Shown piece by piece: positions 55,916 through 64,000 of a stretch of 64,000 bases of DNA. This DNA comes from Tuctoria greenei (taxonomy: Eukaryota > Streptophyta > Magnoliopsida > Poales > Poaceae). The notes beneath the pieces are model-generated. The model saw only the letters and a program-made list of their open reading frames with translations, was not told where the DNA came from and did not search any database. Position 1 is the stretch's first letter. Every line of letters begins with the position of its first letter. The translations under genes and the position numbers were made by a program. The DNA is taken from positions 123,283,498-123,347,497 of the forward strand of contig JAYESD010000008.1 in assembly GCA_036927565.1 (NCBI GenBank), in the 5' to 3' direction.

Positions 55916-57353
55916 CTGACGGAACTTTTTTCCGGAGGTTGTCAAAACCCACAGCTCAGCCTGCCGAACTGAGCGAAGGGGGCGAGATCAGCATCCCAAA
56001 GCTGACGGTCCCGATGGCCCTGTTACCATGGCAGCCATCAAGGGTCGTAGGTGCTGCCGGAAGCTCCGAGCAACCCAACACGCAAGACTCAAATGCTCAA
56101 GTTAGCTCCGATGCATGGATCTCGGAGATCCGGAGCTACTTGAAAGACAACATCCTTCCTGACGATGATGTATCCGCTGACCGAATAGTCAGATTGCCTA
56201 AAAGATACACGTTGGTAGAAGGGGATCTCTACAGGTGCGGTGCCAACGGCGTCCTAATGTGGTGCATCACAAGGGAAGAAGGCTGCGAGCTCCTTGCAGA
56301 AATCCATGGAGGCGAGTGTGGGAACCACGCGTCTTCCCGCACGCTGGTCGGTAAAGCCTTCCGGCATGGCTTCTACTGGCCTACAGCACTCCAGGATGCA
56401 ACTGAGCTGGTGAAGAAATGTGAAGCATGCCAATTTCATGCAAAGCAAATTCACACACCGGCTCAGCCTCTACAAATGATACCTCCTACATAGCCCTTCG
56501 CTGTGTGGGGGATGGACATCTTGGGACCTTTCCCAAGAGCCTTCGGAGGTTACAAGTTCCTATATGTCTCCATTGATAAGTTCACCAAGTGGCCGGAAGC
56601 AACTCCAGTTGTGACAATAAACAAGCAATTAGCTATCAACTTTTTGCTGTCCATTGTATGCAGATTTGGAGTCCCAAACAAAATCATTACTGATAACGGG
56701 ACCCAATTCACAAGCTCTGCATTTCAAGGATATTGCGAAGACCTCGGCATTCAAGTTTGCTACGCCTCCGTAGCTCACCCGGCAAGCAATAGCCAGGCCA
56801 AGAGAGCAAATGCTGAAATCCTGAAAGGACTCAAAACGTGCACCTATGAGCGCTTGAAAAAACATGGAGCCAACTGGATTGAAGAGCTTCCGCCCACTCT
56901 ATGGGCCAACAGGACAACTCCAAACCGGTCAACTGGAGAGACACCCTTCTTCCTGGTGTACGGAGCTGAAGCAATCCTTCCTCCGGAAATCACCTTGGGG
57001 TCACTCCGGGTCCGGACCTTTGACGAAGCCATGCAGGACCAGCTCTGGCGTGAAGACCTAGACCTCCTTGAGGAGGGAAGGTGCCAAGCAGCTGTTCGGA
57101 ATGCCTGATACCGCCAAGCCCTTCGGCGCTATCATCAGCGGCATGTACACAACCGACAGCTTGAGGAAGGAGATCTGGTGCTACGGAGAATACAATCCAG
57201 AGAAGGGTTAAACAAAGTCTCCCCCAGCTGGGAGGGACCCTTCCGAGTGATTAAAGTATCCCGTACTGGAAGCGTTCGCTTGGCTACCAAGGATGGGACA
57301 CCTCTCCCAAATCCTTGGAATATTGAGCACCTACATAAGTTCTACACTTAATA
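55916..57353 (+). pseudogene. Tat integrase
   Basis: Zinc domain: EIHGGECGNHASSRTL and CEACQFHAKQIH (HHCC). Catalytic core: GMDILGPFPRAFGG, IITDNGTQFTSS and the Glu in RANAEILKGL. Downstream are TTPNRSTGETPFFLVYGAEA and LEEGDLVLRRIQ, ending EHLHKFYT. Stops at about 56491 (after IPPT) and 57106 split it into three long open pieces. No chromodomain is seen. Confidence 0.85.
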
Positions 57354-58600
57354 TCACGGAGGTGAGTCTGTAGTAACTTGAGGTGTATGTTATAGAGTCA
57401 TTGTACAGAGTCGGGTAGTTCCTCCGGGAGAACAGCCGGACCTTTCCCGGAAGGTCCGTAAAGTTCATGCCACACTTGTCACAGTCTCAGAACTAAAAGT
57501 GTGGCTAGCTACCTTGGGTCAAATGAGAAATGAAACACGCTTAGCCTGGTTCCGTACCCTAAGAGTGTACTTGTTTCCCCTGTACCCCGAACCTATAATG
57601 GAAGACATCTTCATGTGAAACAGACTCCACGTGCATTTATTTTGTACAGGCTCAACATTTTTTATTTTTCTCTTTCTTGTCTATAACAAAGTTGTGCAAT
57701 TCTTAAGAAATTTTAGTTCGTCCAGTTCATATACAATTCGAGCTGTATTGTCAATTCTTTTGGATTCAAATATTGTTCATGGCCCACTCGCTTGAATGTC
57801 GCCAAGCCAATCTAGGGCCAGAGTGTGCTATCGACTTAGCCTAGTCAAGCACCCTAAGTACGCCACTCTACCTACACCCCGGCAGGTCGAAGTAAGGCGG
57901 TTCCAAGTACAATTGGATCTGGAAGAAAGAAGGCAACACATTCGGTTGTATTCAGAATTGTGTTTGACCTAAAACTTTCTTGGGAATCGTAAGCCGCGAC
58001 GAAGTTATAGGCAAGGAGCGAATTTTACTATTTTTCTTGGTTTCAGTGTGCGGGAAAAATAAAGAATCCACGTTGATGGAGAAAAGCCGGAGCTAAAAAA
58101 GCTCTGACTCCCCCTAGGTGGCTTGTGATCGATGTTAAACATTGAAAACGAGCATTACCGGAGCAACCAAGCTCCGGCAAAGCTAGAGGGGCTAGCCGTC
58201 GACGCAGAATAAAAGATGGTGAGAAGACCCCACAAGCGGAGTCTGCTGCTGACAAGCTACACGTTGGCAAAGGTCATTGCCATAGCTACTAAGCTCCGAC
58301 ACCCCGGAAGGCTAACAATCGATGCTCTACGCGTTGATGGGGACTATTGCCGGAGCTACTAAGCTCCGACGGTAGTCAATGCTGGAGCTTCTGAGCTCCG
58401 ACAACCTCAGGGGGCCTTCACTATCGAAGACTTCGGACCTACACTCTACAAGTTCGAAGCAAATGAGTATTCGACGAAATACAATATCCTCTTAGTACAT
58501 GTTCACCATCAAATTGTGTACATCTACCAGGGAGCCAAGTGAAGATAGAAGTGTTGAAGACAAAAAATGAAATTCATTAACAAATTGTGGATTTCATTCA
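57354..58600. other. Spacer between convergent Tat pol and antisense gene, with small hairpins
   Basis: No ORF supported. Between 58085 and 58405 five inverted repeats of the GGAGCT-N4-6-AGCTCC type occur; the best, CGGAGCTACTAAGCTCCG at 58351-58368, has a 7 bp stem and 4-base loop. They could act as RNA hairpins or 3' end signals for either transcript. Confidence 0.6.
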
Positions 58601-58670
58601 TCTGGAGACAAGGGATTACAAAATTGGGGAAGAAAAAGAGAGAATACAAGTGGGAGCTACAGAGATGGTC

Positions 58671-60859
58671 CTAGACCCTATGGAAGAATTGGGCGACCTT
58701 CTGAGCAACCTCCGACACGTTGGCTCGGGTGGCTTCACCTTCTCCTTCGATGGGACCTTCAAGTATCGGGTCCAGAGGAAATTGGGGATCCCGGCTGGTG
58801 TAGCACGTCATCACATACTCTGTGACTTTCTTCGCCAGGGACTGCCCCTCAACCTCCAACTGGTCCGTGGTGATGTCACCCACCTTGGAGAGTTTGCCAC
58901 CCACCGAGCTCAACGCTTGCAGCGCTAGGTCCGGCTCCGGCTCCGGATCATCCGGACGTAGGGGACTGAAGCCCATTGGTATCAACGCGTCGTTGGCTTT
59001 GTTCAGGAACTCCCAAACCTGTAGGGAGTCCGCAGTCCTCAAGCCCTTCAGTTCCTCCAAGGATCTTTTGGCCGCCGCCAGTTCAGAATTCTCGCGAGCA
59101 AGGCGCTCAACCTCTTTGGCATTTTGCTGAATCTTTTCAACAACCTGCTTCTCGAGTTTTACGAGCTCCTCCTCCCGGAGGTGGATCTTGTTCTAGCGGT
59201 CGACCAGGTCCTTCTCCCGGCCCCTAACTTTCTTCTCCCTAGCAGCGATGGCACACTCTTGCTTGTAGAGTTCCTACCCTCGCACCCAGGCTTTCTCCTC
59301 CACCTCAACGCAACGCTCCTCCAACTTCTTGGTGCGTTCCTCGAGGCCCTTGTTAGCCAGAGCCACCTTTTCGGCGAGCTCCTCCTCCCTCTTCAAGACA
59401 TCATCCCACAACTCTAGGAGTTTTTGCTCTTCATCTTCGAGCTTCTTCTCCCTCTCCTCAAGTGCCTCCCAACGCTTGATTAGGGTAGTGTTAATGGCTT
59501 CAAGCCTTTCTTGGCGATCATCAGCCGCACTATTAGTTGTCTTGTCCTGCTCATAAATGGCCCGGGATTGAGTGTCGAGGGCACGAGTCAAGCTCTCCCT
59601 ATCATCCAATAATTTGCCCCAGTATTCCAGGCGGACCTTCTCCTGTTTGATCCACTCCTTGTCGTCTGCCAGCCTTGACTGCGCCAGCTTGGTCTCGAAG
59701 TAGAGCCGATTACGCCACCGCCTAAGGGTTTGGCACTCCTCTTGAAGAGCCTTGCTGTTGTGGTAGAACGCCAGCTGGACTTGACGCAGACTGGAGCAAG
59801 CGTTGTCAATGGACAACGACAGGGGAATAGGGTCCGGACCTGCTGGGGTCTCCTCTGCTGGTTCCAACGGGTTCTCGCTTACAAAAATTGGGTCCCACTC
59901 CACAAGAGTGGTCCCCTGAGCCTCCACAGCACTAGGGCCGTCCTCTGGGATAGCCTCAGTCGCCACCGAGGAGGGTCCCGCAGAAGAAGTTCCGACCTCC
60001 AGAAGTGGTTCCGAAGGCCCTGCTGCCAGGTCTTCATTTGCCCCCTCAGGCAGGGGGCCAGCGACTTCATCAGAGCACCCTGGCTCAGCAGCAGGCACCT
60101 TCGCCGTCATCACTTCCGGAGCAGGGGCTACTTCCGGCTCTGTCCTGGGCTCCTCCTCCGCTGGTGGCTCGGGAGTTGGTGCCTCGACCATCATGGGCTC
60201 GAGTGTTGATGCCTCCACAATGATCGGCTCGGGCGCCAGAAGGTCAACAACAACCGGCCCTGAGGCCGGAGCTTCAACCTCAATCGGCTCAGGCGCCGGA
60301 AGGTCTTCAACTGCAACCGGCTCTACAGCCGGAGCTTCAGTGGCAACCGGCTCTAAGGCCGGAGCTTTGGAGGTAGCCGGCTCAACCGCCGGGACTTCCT
60401 CAACATCCAGCTCACTCGCCAGGACTTCAACAACCTCCGGCTCAACCGCCGGGGCTTTGACAATTTCCAGCTCTGGGGCCGGAATCAATGCTTCCTCTGG
60501 CTCAGCGGCCGAAGCTTCCAACATCTCAGCATCAAGACCCGGGGCTTCAACCTCCGGGGCAGGTGCCGCTGGCGCATCTTCTCTCCCGTGGTCCGGCGCT
60601 ACCACGGGAGTCTCGGGGGATGAGTCGAGGTCCATGACCACGACAGCTGGCGCCGGAGCTGCCGCAGCTTCAGCCACCACTTGGGGCGGCACCGGGACAG
60701 GAGCAGAAGCCTCCGCCCTCACAGCTTCAGCCGCTGGGGCTGAGGGTGAAGCCTCACTCCTCTTCTTGGGGACGCTGCAGATGATGGATGAAGAAACTTA
60801 AAAAACAGTTACTACAACAAAACAACTGTCTGAGGTAAAGATTAAAATTCACCTCGGAA
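58671..60859 (-). pseudogene. Antisense gene of the Tat element, C-terminal part
   Basis: One reading frame from about 60770 to 58671, interrupted by TAG codons at 59276-59274 and 59195-59193. First comes an Ala/Pro/Glu/Val-rich low-complexity region made of short imperfect repeats (EAPAxEPVxVE type). Then about 200 residues with strong heptad periodicity (RLADDKEWIKQEKVRLEY, RWEALEEREKKLEDEEQ) predict a long coiled coil. The C-terminal part after the stops continues with SLQVWEFLNKANDALIPMGF. A GTGAAT...CTGCAG pair at about 60858-60768 could bound an intron joining it to the upstream part; phase not settled. Confidence 0.7.
60170..60560 (-). repeat. Short in-frame minisatellite in the antisense gene
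   Basis: Imperfect units of roughly 30-36 bases with CCGGCTC...GCCGGAGCTTC encode Ala/Pro/Glu/Val-rich repeats. Copy number and phase vary; the frame is kept. Confidence 0.6.
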
Positions 60860-60983
60860 GGCTTCCGCACCAACTTGCCCGGAATCTCTTTCCCGGGCGT
60901 TCTGTACTGACCATGGCCGCCGCCGGCGTGGTAGCTCTGGAAGGCCCCCTAGAACTTGTTGCAGCCGCGGGCATTTCCTTAGT

Positions 60984-62281
60984 CTAGGCCCCCCTCGACC
61001 GGGAAGGACCTCCGGACCCAGAGGCCTCAGCTGGCCCTAGTACTGGAGTCACATGCCCGGGGCTAGCACCCCGAGAAGACACTATTGCAGGTACAGTCGC
61101 CGCAGTTGTAGAAGACCTCCCCCTCCGGGGAGAAGGAGCTGCTGCAGAGGGTGCAGGCCTGACGGACCTTCCGTCGGCATGCTTTAGCTTCCTCTTCTGG
61201 CTCGAGGGTTCAGCCACCAGCTCCTTGCCCTTGTCGACGACTTCAGTCCTTGGCTTCGGGGCAGGGTCAGAGCCACCTTCAGAAGCCCCAGGGATCACCA
61301 CCATGGAAGTCGATCGTCTCTCAATGACACCGAGGTCGTCAAGCACCGGCATCGTCCGCCGGAGCTCCTTGCTTAACTGTACTTCCAAGTTCAGAGGGAG
61401 GAAAGCTGGTGGCAGGGTCAAGTCATCACCCAAGACATCGATGTCGTGCTGGAACTTCTTGAGATGAAACTCCAAGGTCGCCCCCTCCATGTTGGACTTC
61501 AGCCCGGTCTCAACTCGGTCGTCGTCCATCACACTGTTGAGGGACCAAGCGAGTTTTTCTCTCCTCTTCAGCGGTGCCCACCTGTTGACCAGGAAATTGC
61601 AAAATACCGCCTGAGGAGTTAATCCTCCCTCCACACAATGGCGGATCCTGGTCAGAGCAGGGTTGAAAGCATCTGACGGCACCGGAGCTTCACTCCAGCT
61701 TGTCGCAGTGTCGATGTTGGGGAGGCCTTCGGGCAGCTCCAGCTTCTCGTGCTCCTCCACCCGGATGACTATCCAGTCCTTCTTCCAATCGCCCCACTTT
61801 CCAGAGGGAAACGACCGGAGGTACTTGAATGGGCACTTCTTGCGCTTCACAAAGTAGTAGAAGCCAAGGTACTCATTACTCCTTTCGGTGGTATGGACGG
61901 TGAAGAAGGTCCGGAAAAGCTCAATGCAGGGGGGATGCCCACCCACATTTCACAGAAGTGGACGAAGACAGACACTAGAAGAATGGAGTGGGGGCCAAGG
62001 TGGTACAGCTGCAGACCATAGAAGTCTAGCGGCATCAAGAAAAAGGAGGAAAAAGGTGGGATCAACCCAACCATGGCGTACGCAGAAAAGTACACCATCT
62101 CGCCGGCGTGCTCCTTCTTGAATGGTAGCTCTCCCTCGGTGTGGACCAGGTGGTTAAAGAAGTCCGGGGACCACCCCATGAGGGCCCGGACCTTCTTCAG
62201 GTCACCTTCGGTCTTCAAGCGGCTCTCGCGGAGACCCAACTCCATCGCAGCACAGCAAGGCAAGGGAGGAAAAGCAAGCAC
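60984..62281 (-). pseudogene. Antisense gene of the Tat element, N-terminal domain (putative gypsy-type transposon family)
   Basis: Two frames, 62281-61847 and 61946-60984, join at a run of six C (minus strand) at 61934-61929, where one extra C would give a continuous HFCEMWVGIPPCIELF. The domain has DLKKVRALMGWSPDFF, FLMPLDFYGLQLYHLGP and FYYFVKRKKCPFKYLRS, which I recognise as the PF04195 type (from memory). Its function is unknown. A Ser/Pro/Arg-rich tail with KKRKL-like basic clusters follows. Such antisense ORFs occur in several Tat elements near the 3' LTR. Confidence 0.75.
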
Positions 62282-62782
62282 AAGTTTGGGAGTTCGTGCG
62301 CAAGTTCAGATGAGAGGCGTAAAGAACCCCAGACGGTGCACGCTTTCCTTCTTATGTAAGCCCCCGCAACGCTTGGATGGAAACTGCAGGGAAGCTGAAG
62401 ATACTATTCAAAAATTTCACCCTGCCGATGACAAGAGGGCCCCGGACCACCCCGACGATCAAGTCGAGGTTCTTACCCAAGCGAACGGTTGTCATCATGA
62501 AAGGCGGGAAGCCCAAAGGCGGCGGCCTGACAAGGCACGCAGAACCGATACGATTTTCGTATCGGGAACCGGCGACCTTCAATTGTGTGAGATTCGCACG
62601 CCAAAGATCTCATTTGCCGCACCCGGGACATGCCACACGGCGAGGATTTAACTCCAAAACTATCGCCAACAGCACATCAGAAGACCTTTGAAGACTCGGC
62701 TCAAAAGTTGAAGGATGGACCCACCTTCGGCGGAATGACTTCACCCAAGGGGTCTTCCCCAGAGGTGGGCCCAGGGGGCCAC
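62282..62782. other. Region upstream of the antisense gene, and polypurine tract
   Basis: Contains the presumed promoter side of the antisense gene (no clear TATA identified). It ends in GGTGGGCCCAGGGGGCCAC at about 62764-62782, the polypurine tract before the 3' LTR. Confidence 0.5.
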
Positions 62783-63668
62783 TATCGGTACCCTGGGTAC
62801 CGTATACCCCTTGAGATTGCAAAGATCTCAAGGAAATGTCATCTACTTGATTTGAAGACCTTCGGAGGCCCACATGTCAGATGTAACCAGACCCGCTTCC
62901 CCAACATGGTTAGTCCCAGGGTCGCCACGTGTACCATCAAACCGGAGCTACCTCCCACAAGGGGGAAGCTCCGGGCTATGTACCATAACGGCATCCCCGG
63001 GCCTAACCCCAGACCGAGGGAAGCTCCGGAACTGACACGTGTCTGGTGGCACCGGACCTATCTGTTACACACAGTATGCTCCAGAGCTGCCACGTGTCCA
63101 ATCGTCGGATCTTCAGCCTCAAACCTCCGGTAGACTCCACAATGGCTCTGGATCTTCAAAGGGGAATCAAGGACTTCAAGACCCGATTAAGTGTCATTAA
63201 TACTATGTTGATGTCACACGATCGGACGACCTTTATTACAAGTAACGGCGCTTTCAAAGCCCGTAACTCGGTCATTAAGGGTAATTAAGCGCATCAAATG
63301 TGTATCAATATTAGTAACCTTTGGGGCCACATGTCGAGCCAGGCCAACTTGTAACGGCCTGTCCTTGTACTATAAAAGGACAGGCCGACAATACATAGAG
63401 GGGCTCTCTGATCTGATCTGGTCTGATCGGCTCACACACGCGCTCTCAACTCACGTCATCTGAGTTGAGTTCATACATCCAATACAACACCAGCACACCC
63501 CGTGGAGTACGGTATTACGCTCAGGCGGCCCGAACCATGTAAATCATTGTGTCTCCTGTGTCATTTTACATTTCACCTTCTTGAATCTCCGCGTGCCCAC
63601 ACCGAACTTCAAACTCCGCAAACACTTTTAGTAGTGTCGGGAGATCTGCCAGATCAAAAACACCGACA
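62783..63668 (+). repeat. 3' LTR of the Tat element
   Basis: 886 bp; begins TATCGGTACC and ends CACCGACA. TATAAAA at 63371-63377. Nearly the same length as the 5' LTR. Confidence 0.95.
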
Positions 63669-64000
63669 GATGGGTTTACTTCACATACATGTAATATATT
63701 GCTTTTCAAATGTTTTACTGTACTTTTCAGCACTTAGCCTTTATTACATTCGTAATTTGAATCAGCAACATGTCATACTTTCCACACTTGCTGAGTACGA
63801 CATGTACTAACTCTTGCAATCCCCCCCCAACAGTTGCAGGTCAGGATTGGGAGTTTAATGGCGATAATGTGGAGTTCTAAGCCGTGTCTACCGTCATCTT
63901 TTCCTGTGGTGTTGATTGGAGCTGCGCTACCCTATCGCTTATGTTGCCTAGCTGTTTAGTTTGCTTATTGAGTTTATTTCCGCTGCATTAGTTGGACTTG
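63669..64000 (+). repeat. 3' LTR of Tekay copy 2, second part
   Basis: Begins with the right-hand GATGG duplication and continues the Tekay LTR from where it was broken at 50466, to the window edge. The poly-C tract (about 63820-63827) is shorter than in other copies. Confidence 0.95.

Larger units (their letters stand above)
50467..63668 (+). mobile_element. Tat-lineage Ty3 element with antisense gene, nested in the Tekay 3' LTR
   Basis: 13.2 kb, LTRs 885 bp (50467-51351) and 886 bp (62783-63668), perfect GATGG target duplication (50462-50466, 63669-63673). Plus-strand order: primer site, gag, protease, RT, RNase H, a second archaeal-type RNase H and integrase. After a 1.3 kb spacer comes a long gene on the opposite strand. 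The second RNase H plus antisense ORF are known traits of Tat elements (Retand/Grande-like). About 12 mismatches in the first 325 LTR bases by eye suggest it is younger than the others. Confidence 0.9.
32959..64000 (+). mobile_element. Tekay/Del-type chromovirus (copy 2), with CRM-like and Tat insertions
   Basis: 5' LTR 32959-35787, primer-binding site 35791, gag (split), protease, RT-RNase H, integrase with chromodomain, polypurine tract and 3' LTR from 48150. The 3' LTR is split at 50466 and resumes at 63669; by comparison with the 5' LTR it should end about 190 bases beyond the window. Without insertions the element is about 10.5 kb. It inserted into an older LTR of a related family; the five bases before it are GTATT. 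By eye the two LTRs differ at roughly 6 percent in the first 150 bases. Confidence 0.9.

Noticed and set aside
59274..60722. A 482-residue open frame considered as a host gene for a Glu/Ala-rich coiled-coil protein
   Set aside because: It lies between the pol gene and the 3' LTR of the Tat element, inside its target duplications, and continues in frame past stops. It is the element's antisense gene.
60193..60801. Plus-strand open frame rich in Gly/Ser/Ala
   Set aside because: A shadow of the GC-rich repeat region of the antisense gene; no motifs and low complexity.

Overview
The window reads as plant nuclear DNA, most likely from a grass (inferred from the families present and from memory of similar grass elements, not from a search). 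It contains no host gene that I can support. Essentially every base belongs to LTR retrotransposons nested in one another, and every element has lost coding capacity through stops, frameshifts or deletions.

Layout. (1) 1-3213, minus strand: 5' part of a Tekay/Del-type chromovirus, cut off by the window edge on the left and truncated inside its LTR on the right. (2) 3214-25777, minus strand: an Athila-type Ty3 element. It is interrupted by a SIRE/Maximus-type Copia element in pol (9904-19998, TSD ATCGC/ATCAC) and by a solo LTR of the Tekay family in its 5' LTR (22025-24861, TSD GGTAT). (3) 25778-27822, plus strand: a headless, tailless Copia remnant. (4) 27823-32958: the beginning of an older, diverged Tekay-type LTR, split by a non-autonomous CRM-like element (27877-32507, minus strand, TSD TGTTT). 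(5) 32959 to beyond 64000, plus strand: a second full Tekay-type element. Its gag is split by an autonomous CRM-like element (36137-43669, minus strand, TSD GATAT/GATCT). Its 3' LTR is split by a 13.2 kb Tat-lineage element (50467-63668, plus strand, TSD GATGG). The Tat element carries a second, archaeal-type RNase H and an antisense gene with a domain I recognise as the putative gypsy-type transposon family (PF04195).

How the parts relate. The two CRM-like elements look like an autonomous/non-autonomous pair. They share LTR ends, leader sequence, primer-binding site and the LTR-encoded C-terminal tail, while the smaller one has no pol. With two chromodomain-bearing Tekay copies, this points to pericentromeric or centromeric heterochromatin.

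The most unusual signal is in the promoters. The LTRs of the Tekay family (Ty3) and of the SIRE element (Copia), which are not related by descent, both carry dense arrays of the inverted repeat CGGAC-NN-GTCCG (centre TA, TT or AA). The arrays lie a few hundred bases upstream of a TATA box, and the two families also share the spacer between boxes. I count about 18 perfect CGGACTAGTCCG dodecamers in the window and many near matches. The Athila and Tat elements have other small family-specific palindromes in comparable places. No RNA genes, CRISPR arrays or bacterial features were seen.
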